DNA from: Phyto melanocephala
Taxonomy: Eukaryota > Arthropoda > Insecta > Diptera > Rhinophoridae
DNA length: 64,000 nucleotides
Direction of reading: 5' to 3'
Assembly: GCA_941918925.1 (NCBI GenBank)
Contig: OW799233.1
Coordinates: forward strand, 178,033,235-178,097,234
Below are positions 46,990 through 58,670 of this stretch, piece by piece. The notes beneath the pieces are model-generated. The model was given only the letters and a program-made list of their open reading frames with translations, was not told where the DNA came from and made no database searches. Positions within the stretch are counted from its first letter, which is position 1; each line of letters opens with the position of its first letter. The translations under genes were made by a program, and so were the position numbers.

Positions 46990-47430
46990 ATAAAAGGCCT
47001 GTAACGAAATTTTAACACAGAATTTTCACCAATTTTTTTTTAATCAACTAAACATATGCCTGCAAATTAAGTTCAGAATACAAAAAAAAAAATTATGATC
47101 AAAAAAATTTGACAGTGCCACGCCCATCAAAAAAATATTTTATCAATTTTAATTAACCAATTCCTACAAAATTTTGCACAAACAATAAAATTCGATGGCA
47201 ATACAAATAAATGATTGGAAGAATGAAAGCGCCACGCCCATTTAATATTAACAATTTTTTAAATCTCTTCTGCTTAACAATTTTTGTGCGATTTTCCACA
47301 TAAATTGAACTCATCTGGCCAGTAATTAAGTGACTAGAAAAATGGGTCGTGCCAAACCATTTTTAGAAATAATTTTGGTTGTGGTTTGAACTAAAAAATA
47401 AATTATAGTTGAGTTCTTCGGTGGTCTACT
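46990..47430. repeat. Decayed Helitron/helentron-like repeat
   Basis: Two units carry GCCACGCCCAT (at about 47117 and 47231) followed by AATTNATT...TTTTGC/GATTTTCCACA, similar in layout to the Helitron at 6610. Ends not recognised. Confidence 0.5.
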
Positions 47431-47439
47431 CAGAAGTGT

Positions 47440-49180
47440 GCTATTTTACCAGTCATTGGTTTGTATTGTACCGTATTTTCCATTAACAATGTTTTGGCGA
47501 TAAAGTAAATTATGCAGAACTAGTAATTGATGTTCCTTTATCGGGAGGAAAAAAATTTTGATTCAAGTATTACAATCAGATTTTTACTTTTAAGCAAATT
47601 CGCGATATATTACTTTCTTAAGTTTGAAGAAAAAATATTTCGGGAAAAATAACGGTATTCAAGCGTGATCCAAATTTTATTATTCTTATTAGAATATCTA
47701 TACCCAAAGTAGAATGAACTCTAGCATTCGAGTAAGACTTCGATCGTAATTAAATGCCATAATTTGCCCTCTAATTCATTGCTTGTTCGACACCTTTAAG
47801 ATCTTATTCCTTTTCAACTCTGTTAAGAGTCCTTTATCCAACCCCAATATCAATGTGTTGCTGTAGTTCTTATGCTTAAACTTTTTCTTGTTGTTGCTGT
47901 TTAAGTTTTAAAAGTTTGTTTAAAACAATGAAATTACAAAGTGAATTTATTTACGAGCCCATCAAGTGCTAAGTATCGCATTACAACAACTCTGATGCTG
48001 TTCGATGAGTTGTCATGTCATGTTTTGTTTGAAAGTTTTGTTCCCTTTTTCATGTCGGTCGTAGTTAGTTCGCGCAATCGTTTTGGAGCATTTTGTTGGG
48101 CTTGGTTTTGGGCATAAACAAAAAATTAAAAGAATTATTATCAAGACACACCAGCAGCCGTCCAACTAAACAACCTGATTATGATTATGGTCGTTTCTGT
48201 GCTGAGGAGTGGTGCGAGCAGCCTTGTGACCGAGTGACTAGTTGGTTTAGAAAATCTCATCGTTTTTTCTCTTTTCGAAAACGTTTTATTATGGAATGTT
48301 TTCTATAAATACTTGTAAGAAAAACGACAAATAAACAATGCAATGCAGACGAAGAAAAAACGCACACACACACACACACACAAACATAATAACAAACTAT
48401 TTAATAGAAATGGGGAAAAAATATTTAGATCAGTTAACACATGGAAAACATGACATTTAACATGACACTAACACAAATAAAACATTTATTTTACACAATT
48501 GTAATTTTGTTGTAACTAAAACGCCATCGAAAGGCAATCACACACATTCGTTGACTCTGACTTTTGCTTTTGCTTTGGAAAAGGTGACCAGGAGGTATTT
48601 CACTTTTCTTTAATTTATAATCTCAATCTGTTGGCTGCAACGATGGGCTTTTGTTAATCGTTTGATTTAATCTAGTATTAAATTTCAATACGAATTTAAT
48701 GATTTTATTTAGAAATGACTGAATTTTATTTTATGTAGATTTAAACTAAATTTGCTTGAATTCAGAGGAACATTTATTTAAATGGGTGATAAAGTGTTTG
48801 AAATGTAAGTATGTGCGAGTTTGTGTGTGAAATGTGTGATTTTATTAAGGTGATTTTAATATCCAAATATGTAGTTTGAATTTAATATAATATTTCGTGG
48901 GTTTGATTTTATTTTAAAATACGGTAAAGCAGCATTATGCGGGCAATAAAATATTTAAGCGATGAAAGTAGAAAACATTTATAACTTTTTACAAAATTTT
49001 TAACAAAAACATTAAAATTTATTGTAAATTTACTGCCGTATTTATACAAAATAATTCAGGTATATTAAAGGCCTATTTGACAGATGTTACCTTAAATATT
49101 TTTTATAAAAATAGTCGAGTACTAACAAATCTGACAAATAAATTGTCGAATTTCTGTAAATTATTCGAAAAGTTTGATTT
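47440..49180. other. Non-coding stretch with a CA microsatellite
   Basis: (CA)n at about 48362-48382. A 71-codon frame at 48093-48308 has no domain. Nothing else supported. Confidence 0.5.
48362..48382 (+). repeat. (CA)n microsatellite
   Basis: Alternating CA of about 20 bp. Confidence 0.9.
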
Positions 49181-49189
49181 AAAAGTCCT

Positions 49190-49930
49190 ATTGTGTCTCA
49201 GCTAATGTTGGCAATGGCTACATCCTGCTAAATCCACATCGCAGTTCTACTTTTAAGTGCAGTATTTTTCTATCAGAAACCGATAACGCTTTCCATTAAC
49301 AGTTACAGCACTTTCATCTTCATTTTCAAAGAATTAAAGCTCAATGAAATTATCAGATGTAATGCCACACCATACTGTACACTTACTGGGGTGCAATTCG
49401 AGTTGATGAAGGACTCTTGGATTTTTAGAACCTTCAGCTCTTCCTTAAAATAAAGTCATTCAAAAGAAAATGAGCTTCATCGCTTAATATGAGATTTTCA
49501 ATAAAGTTGTTTTCAATTTAGGACAACTGTTTATATTCAATTGAAAAATTTAGACGTTGCCAATGGTTGGTTGCGGGTTTAAATTTTTGCACCAGTGGCA
49601 CCTCTAATGGAAATAAAAGTAATTTTTGCTTAAATGCTCCATTACATGCCATTCCTAACTGAGCAGAATACCTTTCAATAAATATTTCTGGTTTTTCGTT
49701 AACACTTTGCTCTACACGTTCAATCGTTTCCGAACTAATTGTGGTCTACCGGTTCGAGATAAATCTCTTAAGGTGGCATATTGGTGGTGCCGATAAATTA
49801 AGCAACAAATCGGCAATATTCTCTTTGCATGAAAATAGTCGCTGATTTAAATGATAAAATTGTATTATTCTGGTTCTTTGTTCAGTTCTGAAAATCTCCC
49901 TTATTTACTCTCAAGGTGTTATTTATAAAA
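49190..49930 (-). pseudogene. DDE transposase relic, N-terminal and middle part
   Basis: Minus-strand translation reads, from about 49720 downwards, TIERVEQSVNEKPEIFIERY (end of the HTH/linker), ENLILSDEAHFLLND with the first catalytic D at about 49485, then IGAYFFENEDESAVTVNGKR-like (about 49290-49340). This matches the same transposase type as 41225-42087, but covers the half that the other copy lacks. The second and third acidic residues are missing because homology stops near 49195. Several frameshifts; no ends identified. Confidence 0.8.
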
Positions 49931-49934
49931 TCTA

Positions 49935-51680
49935 AATATATAAAATATAAAAAAAGACTTCATCAGTATTGTCTAGTAACAAGAATGTCAATAGATTACA
50001 GTGATAACTCAATCTTTGCAAATAATTTGCGTTAAATCTTTTGATCTCATCTTTAATTTTTGGAATAAATAGATCATTATGTATAGTTTTATATGACACA
50101 AACTTTCGACATTGGTAATATTATTTTTTAATTTTATTAAAATTTCAACATTTAAGCTGCTTGATGTTCACCACAGCTCGTAAGTTCACCCTGGCTTAAG
50201 TACAGGTTAACACAAGAGTACTTTGGTTTCCACTTATAATTGTGATCTACAACCTGTTTAGTTTTAATTTTAAAATGTTCCTTTTCTTGCTCTTAAGTGT
50301 GCACAGTCTTTTTGCGGAGTTTTTCTGTTACTGATGCGAATATAATAGCTTATTTGAGTCACCCTATTGATGGGAAATAACTTAAATAGATATTAGAATA
50401 TTCTGGCCCTTTATGTTTCCAAGTGTTCGCTTAAACTCGAAGTAAAACCGACATTTTGCGTATCTCGCAAAGTATTGCAGTGTGCGTTGCTAAAACAATA
50501 TGGCCGCCACAGTCTAACAATATGGAGACGCTCTCATGTGTGTTAAATCTCTTATAATTTATTCCAAGACTATTAACAGCCTTCAATTCTAATCTAATTT
50601 ACATTGTTTAAACATAAAAGTTTAGTTTTAATTAATTTCAAAACCAACACCCCGTAAAAGCGTTTGTCATTAACAAATATGTGCGGCAACAAATTGTTAT
50701 TTTCAGTATTTAGTCGTCATTTAATTAAAAAGACAAACTCAACAAGTATCATAACAATAAAAATAAAGATAATTCCTCATTTTATGGGCGATAATATAAA
50801 TAAAATGTTTATTCTCTTTTATATGATTTAATGTGTTAATTATCTTAATTATGATAATTTATAGTTTATTTCGCTATGGAACCTCAAGATAATAAATTTA
50901 AGAAAAATGAAAGCAATTTCAAAAAACCAAAAAAAAAAATTTCAGATTCCAATAAACTTCTCAACCAAAAAGAAGAGAAGATAAAAACAATAACATCAAC
51001 TATGTATTTGTATAATCAATATTTTATGGCCTTTTCTTTTTTGTTTTTTAATGAAACCAAAAACAAAAAACTAACAACAATTTATTAACTGGTAGTTAAA
51101 ATATCTTCGATAGAGTGTCGCAGTAACTGCATGTGTATTTTAAGTTTTCTTACTCTTTCATACAATGTTATACATATACATAAGTATGTAAGTATATGTG
51201 TGTGTCCGTTGTATTGACAGTTAAACTGAGAGATTTAAGTCTCACCAAAGCCAATAATCAAGTCATTTAACAACTGGTCAAATGAATTCACCAAAACAAA
51301 CTTTAAATACGTTATAATGAATGCCTTAATTGGCTATAAAATACTGAATTTGCATATCAATAAATTTAGTTTTGATTTTGACATAAAATTAAATACAAAA
51401 GCCCCATAAAAACACACACACTCACACACACATACACAAACCCAATATAAAAAAACAAATCAAATCAAATCGCATAAAAATCGGGCAACTAAAAGCCGAT
51501 ACCCTCAAAGTATTAAAATATTTTTTGGTTTTTGTTTTTAATTTAACAAATTAAACGATGAGAAGAGAAGAGTGAAAAAAAATTACATTAACCATACAAT
51601 GAAATAAACAATTGCACAGTGGGATGTATTCAGCTTTCAGCAGTATTTATAGAAAATTTCTTTGTTAAGAACCTCTTTGA
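49935..51680. other. AT-rich non-coding stretch
   Basis: No gene recognised. The 70-codon frame at 50876-51088 is a run of A-rich codons. A (CA)-rich tract lies near 51411-51440. Confidence 0.5.
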
Positions 51681-51688
51681 ATAATATA

Positions 51689-51708
51689 GGTTAGGTTAGG
51701 TTAGGTTA
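51689..51708 (+). repeat. (GGTTA)4, the insect telomere-type repeat
   Basis: Four uninterrupted copies of the TTAGG-permuted unit at the 3' end of the minus-strand SINE. Flies lack TTAGG telomeres, so this is read as the SINE tail. Confidence 0.85.
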
Positions 51709-51894
51709 AAAAAGAGGGCAAAAAAAAGCCCAAACCTACGACAGGAATACACTTATGCCCAATTGGCATGTTGTGCACTCCATATAAATAGAATAGTTAG
51801 AATAGAAAGAGGATAAAAAAGAAAGACCAGCAGACCAGTCCAGAGTCTCTGGCGGGAATCGAACCCGCAACCCCCAAACTAGCACACTACTGAC
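51689..51894 (-). mobile_element. tRNA-derived SINE with TTAGG-type tail and 7-bp duplication
   Basis: The minus strand starts GTCAGTAGTGTGCTAG, has a tRNA T-arm with B box (GCGGG, TTCGATT, CCCGC), then AGAGACTCTGG, a body of about 120 bp and a tail of four AACCT repeats (51689-51708; TTAGG on the plus strand). The flanks are TAATATA on both sides (51682-51688, 51895-51901), typical of LINE-driven insertion. The 5' acceptor arm is not tRNA-like, so this is not a working tRNA. Confidence 0.82.
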
Positions 51895-51944
51895 TAATAT
51901 AAAACCGTTTTCAAGTATTGAACATCTCGACAAAGGGACTAGTA

Positions 51945-52105
51945 AGTAAGTAGTGTAATGGTCTGCTTGTCTAGGGGTTACGGGTTCGATTCCCGCCAGA
52001 GACTCTGGCCTGTTTCGCTACAACGGGCAAATGATCTTCGTTACTCAACTCGGTTAATTAAAATTAGAATATATTTTATAATTGTAATAAAAATAAAAAA
52101 ATAAA
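51945..52105 (+). mobile_element. tRNA-derived SINE, second copy, opposite orientation
   Basis: AGTAGTGTAATGGTCTGC, GGGTTACGGGTTCGATTCCC, GCCAGAGACTCTGGCCTG share the head of the preceding SINE. After the head, AAATGATCT and a tail of ATAAA-like units match the 60718 copy rather than the AACCT-tailed one. No clear target duplication. Confidence 0.75.
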
Positions 52106-52112
52106 ATATTTA

Positions 52113-52360
52113 CTAGCTGGTGTCCGCGACTTCGTCTGCGTAGTTATCGGGATAAAAGGTAGACTTAGTATTAACCTAGGTTGTTATTAATATGTTTGTC
52201 AAAATTAATTTGATTCCACTCAGCCATTTTTGCGTGATTCGCTTAGAAAATATAATTAATACCACATTCATTTAGTTCCATTCAGACGTCTTAGCATGAT
52301 TGAGTAACAAATATCCAAACATCCATTTGTTTGGTACATGTAAACTAATCTCATTACAGA
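52113..52360 (-). mobile_element. Helitron 3' end and adjoining body
   Basis: On the minus strand the element ends CAGACGAAGTCGCGGACACC then AGCTAG before T, the hairpin/CTAG end common in insect Helitrons. Inward it has two diverged 'GCGTGATT' units and CATCCAAACATCCA. The 5' TC end was not found. Confidence 0.7.
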
Positions 52361-52429
52361 ACATTAAAAGTTTAAGTTATTGTGCAAATTTTTCTTTGGT
52401 CTATATCTACTATCAAAATATCAAACATG

Positions 52430-52640
52430 TTCTAAATGTTCTATTCCAGTTTTAATGTTCTATTTCGTTTTTTGTTCTGATTCAGTTTTGTTATATTATT
52501 CAATTATTTAATCATGTTTTTGCAAGTATGTGTTTAGTAAACAGAGGGTAACATACACACAGTCTTTTAAATTTATTGAGATTGTTTGCAAGCCATTTTT
52601 CTTATTCGTTTTATTACCATCATCTCAAAACCTTTTTTTA
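52430..52640 (+). repeat. Decayed dispersed repeat, related to 12060-12420
   Basis: Shares 'CAGTTTTAATGTTCTATTTC', CTGATTCAGTT and TTCTATTCCAGTTTT with the 12-kb copy. Confidence 0.4.
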
Positions 52641-53095
52641 CAATATTTACATAATTTTGTAAAATTTCGTACGGATGTTGTTTCCTAACTTTTTACTGCA
52701 AAGTAATAGCTTATTTTCAAGGCAAAATAGAAAATAAAAAGGAAAGTATGATTTTAATAAATTTTAAAAATACCAAAAAGTTATTAATTAAAGCATGCAC
52801 GGGCATAACAGAAAAAGGAATAAAAAAACAATTTAATTGAAAAGAAATTGTTGGCATTAGGTTCGCGATTCAAACCCGCAAAATATAATAATTAAATTCC
52901 ATATAGTCATTATACAGGTGCTGATCCACATTATACGTCTGGGGGGGATTACGGAAGTTTTAATTTAAATATATGAATAGTCTCTGTAATGGCTACCAAA
53001 ACTATTACCTCTCCCATTTCTAAAGGATAACACTTTCAATGTTTTCGCAAAAATTGAACATTAAAAAATAAAATTCAATTAAAAATTTAGTCATT

Positions 53096-53835
53096 AACAA
53101 GTAACAGTGATATATTCGGCCGTGCCGAATCTTATATACCCTTCACAACGTGTAGTCATGCAATAACAATTGTTTGTATCACCATTCATCCCATATAAAA
53201 TACGTGCATACGTACACGTTAGAATAAATGTGGCATCGAATCCCAGCTGAGCCAAAAAAATTTTATTTTATATAATATATTATTTATATTTTATTATTTT
53301 TTTTATATTTTTTTTAAATTTTTTTAAAAAATTTTTTTAGAAAAATTTTTAAACAATTTTTTTAAATTTTTTTTTAAATTTTTTTAAAATATTTTTTTTG
53401 TAGTTTTTTATATTATTTTTAATATTTTTTTTTTGTATTTTTTTTTGTTTACTATGTTTTTTACATGTATGTATGTATGTATGTATGTATGTTTTTGTTG
53501 TAATTGTGAAAAAAACGAGGTGGTCGTGGTTTTTTGCTCATATCTCAGAAAGTTATGGGGCGATTGTGCTGAATCTCAATAGCGATTCATTCCTGGATAT
53601 TTCCAAGAGATTGATACCATATACAGATCTGAGGAACATATAGTTGCTTCTAAAAGTTGATTTCAACCAACACACGGGCAGACGGACAGACGGTCAGGGC
53701 TTAATCGACTCCTCTATTCATAAGCTTTCAGAAAATATATACTTTATGGGGTCGGAAATGAAAATTGTAGAAATTACAAACGAAATGACAAAGCTATATA
53801 TACCCTTGTGCACCACAGGTGAAGGGTATAAAAAC
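53096..53835 (-). mobile_element. DINE/INE-1-like helentron, family A
   Basis: Minus strand: TATACCCTTCACCTGTGGTG 5' hairpin with complement GGGTATATATAG, CCGACCCCATAAAGTATATA, CCGTCTGTCCGTCTGCCCGT, then the interior, and the 3' hairpin ATTCGGCACGGCCGAAT followed by TTACTTGTT. Complete copy. The 96-codon plus-strand frame across its 5' end is incidental. Confidence 0.85.
53215..53490 (+). repeat. tRNA-like B-box head with about 200-bp A/T tail, opposite orientation to the 11-kb copy
   Basis: TGTGGCATCGAATCCCAGCT, GAGCC then pure A/T to about 53445, followed by (ATGT)n (53465-53491). The same head is on the other strand of the 10889-11694 element, which lies in the same orientation as this one. 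Confidence 0.5.
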
Positions 53836-54608
53836 AACTTTTTCTTGTTTGCTATAAAATCAGATTATTATAGAGAATATATTCGATATGACCGTTTTAA
53901 CCATGGATTTTCTCTGCATGTGCAGAAATATTAATTATTCTTTTGTAGTCTGGTAATTATGTTATAAATTGCAGTTTTATTACAATTAATATTGCGCTAT
54001 GCCCCACTGTGCATTATTTTGTTTGATTAAAATATTGTCTAAACATAAATCTTTTACTTTATATTTTAAGACAACAGATGTGTGTCAAATATATAAATAG
54101 AATACATGTAATTGTAACCAGTTGAGACGGTTAATATTTTCAGAATTTGTCGAAATATGTGTAAAACATTCCTAAACAGAAATTTTAACTATTCTACCGG
54201 ATTTTATGTAAATATGGAACAAACAAAAAACTACTTATGTGATCTAAATTATTGCTGAGATGGTTTTTATGTTAATTTTATGATTTCGATGATGAAAGGT
54301 CTACTCAACAAGATTAAAAAAATCGATAATTTTTATTAAATAAAATAAATTTAAATAATTGAAATAAAATTTTTTAAATAATTTTAATAAATATTTGATT
54401 AAGTTTATTTTTAACTGCTGTAACATAAAATTTGTAGAAATATTTTTTTTTGTTATTTTACATTTGTCGAAATGTCTTGGTATAAACTGTCTTAACAGAA
54501 ATGTTTTTTATTTTCTTCATATAAATAAATACAATCAATATAACTGTTTTCTACACATACATTTGTACATATGTGGTAAGTAACTTTTGTATTATCAACA
54601 CCAACTTA

Positions 54609-55127
54609 TACCCTGTTCAGACAGATATTTTTAATTGTTTCAATTTAGTGTTGATTGAGCAATTTAAATAAGTGTTCAGACATACTCAATTCATCTTACT
54701 CCATTAGCATTTGATAGCTGTAAAATACGATGTATTTATACCAAATCAAATAATGCCTTCTTTTCAGTGTTTTTCCTGTTGATAAAATATATTTACAATT
54801 ATATTTATACATATATATACTTATATGTATGTATTTGAATTTATTCAAACATTTTTTAAAATTTTCTTCAAAAATTTTTTATTTTTTTAATTATTGTTTT
54901 TTGTATATTTATTTGTTTGACATTAGAAATGCCACCTATAGAATTTTCTTCTCATTGAACATACTTCTCAAGAGTCGTATTTCGAGTTTTAGACAATAAG
55001 TGAAACAATTAAGTATAAATTTAATTTTTTTAAAAATAATTTTTAGTATGGTAAATTGAGCTCAATAAGGCCTTTAATTGCGATAATATTATAAATTAAC
55101 AATTAAGGCGCCTGTGTGAACATAGTA
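54609..55127. mobile_element. MITE with TTA target duplication, PIF/Harbinger-like
   Basis: Ends TACCCTGTTCAGACAG (left) and the complement of TACTATGTTCACACAG (right), with TTA outside both (54606-54608, 55128-55130). A second GTGTTCAGACATACTCAATT lies 65 bp in from the left. 519 bp, no coding. Confidence 0.72.
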
Positions 55128-55129
55128 TT

Positions 55130-56580
55130 ATTTATAAAAAAAATATGATTTTAATAATTCATGATTTGAAATAATTTTTACAGCAAATTTAAGTGTTTTT
55201 TATTTATATGTATGTTGCAAGCCGTTTGATCTAACGAGGTCTAAAACTTGCTTTTTCTACTTTTAGGTGGTCTTAACTTATTCACAGAAAAAAATATTGC
55301 TAAAATTTGTTTAATTAATTGAATTTTTAATTTGTTTTTGAATTCTAATTATATTTTTCATTAATTTAATTAAATTTTTTAATTGATATTAAATATTTTG
55401 AAAAAACAAAGAGATTTCTGTCAATTGAAAAAAATTTAAAAAAATAAAATATATTATTTTAAATGACATTTACTTGAAAATTTAATTTTAAGAATAAATT
55501 TAATATAATTGTTACTCAATGAGCGAAATAATGAAAAATTGTCGCTGAACTGCAAGAGAAAGTTCTGGTAAGTGCACATACGTACATACATATATAACAA
55601 TATGTTCTGCTTTAAATATAATAAATGGTTTCGGTTTCATTGTAGGTATGCCAAAATTCATTACATATGTGTGTGCCTTTATATTCCTCAAAATTATCAT
55701 TTTAATAGGTAAGTTAGTTGAATTTCTTCACTCTGCCTGATAAAGCCTTTTTACCGGTTAATGTTCCTTTATATCTAGGTCGTTGATGCTAAAAATTATT
55801 TTTGGAAATCCGGCTTTTGATATGGTATAGTATGTGTACGTGTGTGGAACACTATTTCTTATCATTAATTTTATTATATAAGTAACGAAGTATAATTAAA
55901 AATATAGATTCCTTTGTAATATAAATGTAGTATAATAAGAATAAACAAATATAAAAAAAATAATATTTTTTTTTGTATTTTTTTATACAGGTTTAATAAA
56001 TTATATTATTGATATAATAAATGATTTAATATTATAAAACCCAAATCTCAAATAAAGACATGATTAAATTAATTAAAATCATTTTTGAAATTTATTGAAA
56101 ATTTTAATTAATTTTTTAATACTGTTTTAATTGATATTTTTCTCCATATTTTTTCAATTAAAACTATTAATTTTCATTTAATTAATAGTATCATTTTGAT
56201 GATTGGAGCAAAATTAAACAATTTTTTAATTAATAATATTAATTTCGTAATTAAAATCCATATTTATTTTTTTCTGTGTTCCGATAAAACGCGTTACAAT
56301 ACTCAAAAAAACACATCTCTGATTCCAACGCGCGGTCACATACAACAGGAGTTTATTAATCTCTTTTGCAGACCAAACCCCAAAACCTACCTTCGCTTGC
56401 TTTGTAATTATTCTTATTTAATAATGAGTTACTGTTTTTTAAGCACGTTCTACAAACAAGACTGCACTCAATTTGTTAAGCGATTATGGCAAAATTGTTA
56501 TATATAAAGAACTTTTTTAATAAAATGTAATTTAACAATAAAATCAGATTTTCCATACTTCTAGATAACTTTTGCACATT
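55130..56580. other. AT-rich non-coding stretch
   Basis: Long A/T tracts rich in AATTAATT. The 103-codon frame at 56196-56507 includes no recognisable domain. Confidence 0.5.
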
Positions 56581-56583
56581 CTT

Positions 56584-57060
56584 GTTATACCTTTCACAGT
56601 GAGTGCAAGGGTATATATAGGTTTGTCATTCCGTGTGAAATTTCTATAATTTTTTCTGAAAGCTTATCAAAAAGGGGAGTCAATTAAGCATTATCCGTCC
56701 GTCTGTTCATCTGACCGTAAGTCCGTGTGTATGTTAATATCAACTTTTTGAAGCCCCTAGACCTTTTCAAGACACGTGTAATATACCAAAATCTGAGAAA
56801 TATTTGGGAAGAGATTGGTAGAGCTACTCGTACTTTCACACCAATACAAACTGGATGAACGTAGGTTCAAATCCCAGTTAAGACAAAAAAAAAATTTTTT
56901 TATTTTTTATTTTTTTAAACATACATACATAAACTTAATTTATAACTTTACAGTAGCATGTGTTTATATATGTATGTTTTTTATATTGTTATTGCATGAC
57001 TACACGTTGTGAAGGGTATATAAGATTCGGCAGGGCCGAATATAGCACTCTTACTTGTTT
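56584..57060 (+). mobile_element. DINE/INE-1-like helentron, family A, internally shortened
   Basis: 5' hairpin TATACCTTTCACAG...GGGTATATATAGG, then TTTGTCATTCCGTGTG, CCGTCCGTCTGTTCATCTG, the tRNA-like segment, and the 3' end GAAGGGTATATAAG, hairpin ATTCGGCAGGGCCGAAT, CACTCTTACTTGTTT. About 170 bp of the interior found in other copies is absent. Confidence 0.85.
56812..56882 (+). repeat. tRNA-like segment (A and B boxes) in helentron
   Basis: TTGGTAGAGCTACTCG resembles a tRNA A box and D arm; about 45 bp on, GGTTCAAATCCCAG is an exact B box with a T-stem strand, then a poly-A/T run. The spacing is that of a tRNA gene, but no acceptor stem could be built. It is probably a SINE head or Pol III-derived part. 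Confidence 0.55.
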
Positions 57061-57106
57061 CATTTGTGTGCAGGAACTTTTTCATAAAATATGTATGTGT
57101 AAAGAC

Positions 57107-57960
57107 CAGCGTTGCCATTTTGGTTCTTTTCTGGTATTTCTTAATGCTTTTTAGATGTAGTTACCCGAGCATTTTTGAAAATTTAAGTTATTTCGTTGGT
57201 AATTTTACATCACTGTTTATAAAGTTTTTTTGTCAATTTAAAAAAAAAACGACCAAAAGACTTTGTATATAAGAACATTTTAAAGTGTATTTTCCTTAAT
57301 TTAAAGTGTTTAAAATTACTTAAACATTATTTGTAAGTAAATCATATATTTATAAAAATACCTTATATTAATATAAAATTGCCTCAATATTTATTTCTTT
57401 TTAGATGGAACGACAAAAGTATATAAAAGTTTGGAAGACTAATCCAGTATTTAAAAAATGGTTAAGGCCAACAAAAGATGCTTCAAAAGCATTATGCATT
57501 TCCTGTCACTGCGAAATTAATGCCCGGCATAGCGACTTGTTGAGACACAACCAAACAAAAAAACATATAAAGGCAATAAATCCCAGCAATAGCTTTTCAT
57601 TACAGACTGAGCTATTTTTTTAGCCAATTGAGCCTAAGGAAATTCAAAAAGCCCAAGCGAGTTTATGTTTATTTTTTTATACAGCATTATACACATCTTT
57701 TTCTTGCATTGATCATTTGTCTGATATTTGTACCAACACTTTTTCAGATAGTAAAGCTATACAATTCAAGTTGCACAGAACAAAGTGCTCCAACATTATA
57801 ACAAATATTATAGCTCCATTTTTTATAGAAAATATTATCAATGACATTAAAGGCGTTCTTTTCAGCTTAATTTTAGATGAAGGAATTGACATATCGATTG
57901 AAATATTGCTTTTATATATATTATTATTATTTTTTTATTGTTACTTGTTTTTGAATTGTT
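57107..57960 (+). pseudogene. hAT-type transposase fragment with BED-like finger, one in-frame stop
   Basis: The element appears to start CAGCGTTGCC (hAT-type end) at 57107. From the ATG at 57405 the frame reads VWKTNPVFKKWLRP, CISCHCEI...DLLRH...TKKH, a C-x2-C...H-x4-H BED-like finger (about residues 29-56), to a TAG at 57621-57623. The same frame then stays open (57624-57962) with HLSDICTNTFSDSKAI, KLHRTKCSNIITNI and LILDEGIDI, the start of the RNase H-like catalytic fold with its first acidic residue. After that it dissolves into hydrophobic A/T-derived codons. The catalytic remainder and dimerisation domain are missing. The related non-autonomous element at 31115 has a similar finger. Confidence 0.78.
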
Positions 57961-58496
57961 AATTGGTTTAAGTAAAAGTTTAATAAAACGTTATTAAATT
58001 AACTATTTTCTCCTTGCAAATAGTTTTTTATGGTTGGTGCTTTTTGCTCTTTTTATACCCGCCACCAAAAAAATGATGGGTATATTCATTTTGTCATTCC
58101 GTTTGTAACACATCGAAATATCCATTTTAGACCCCACAAAAAATATATATTTTGAATCAATGTCCTTCAAACATCGAATAAAATGGAATTGTGTCCAAAC
58201 GCATTAACGTAGGCTCATGAAACTTCGAATATATATTTCCTGAGTAAAAATAATATTTTCCCTGAAAAGTATCTAAATCTATGCATTAGGAGAGGAGTTA
58301 TCGATCAAAATGTACGAAAATTTATACCGCACAGTGTATTTTTCGGTATATTTAAAAACAAAAACGTCATAAAAGCAACAAAATTAGATGTACGACTCTG
58401 AAATTTTGCACACTTTGCTTTTTGGTGACACGCTTTTTTGTAACGGCAAATCAATGCGCCACGCCCATTTTTACGCCCACCTCCCATATAACGTTT

Positions 58497-58670
58497 TACT
58501 CAAAATTCATATAATTTCTCTATTAATAAAGATTTTGGAATAATAAAGGACTATATTGAAATATCTAAGTTGTACTAACGTTGTATAACGTTTTACTCAA
58601 AATTCATATAATTTCTCTATTAATAAAGATTTTGGAATAATAAAGGACTATATTGAAATATCTAAGTTGT
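58497..58670 (+). repeat. 87-bp tandem duplication, two near-identical copies
   Basis: 58497-58583 and 58584-58670 both read TATAACGTTTTACTCAAAAT... to ...AAATATCTAAGTTGTACT with no difference seen over about 80 bp. The family B copy at 32460 has a single version at this place, so the duplication is local and recent. Confidence 0.88.

Noticed and set aside
48093..48308. 71-codon frame preceded by a more balanced, possibly promoter-like or 5' exon-like stretch (48000-48090)
   Set aside because: No domain, no clear initiator plus downstream element, and no convincing splice donor; not enough to call an exon.
48917..49045. Possible MITE with AAATACGG ends
   Set aside because: The inverted match is only about 8 bp with indels, and no target duplication is visible.
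51689..51708. Interstitial telomere
   Set aside because: Only four units, lies inside the target duplications of a SINE, and flies do not use TTAGG telomeres.
51942..52015. A functional tRNA gene
   Set aside because: The T arm is good, but no acceptor stem or anticodon arm can be paired, and the same head occurs in two other SINE copies.
52855..52890. Another tRNA-like B box (GGGTTTGAATCG on the minus strand)
   Set aside because: Only a single box with mismatches and no A box or tail; chance match likely.
56196..56507. 103-codon plus-strand frame
   Set aside because: Begins in pure A/T repeats and has no motif; no codon-use or conservation evidence available.
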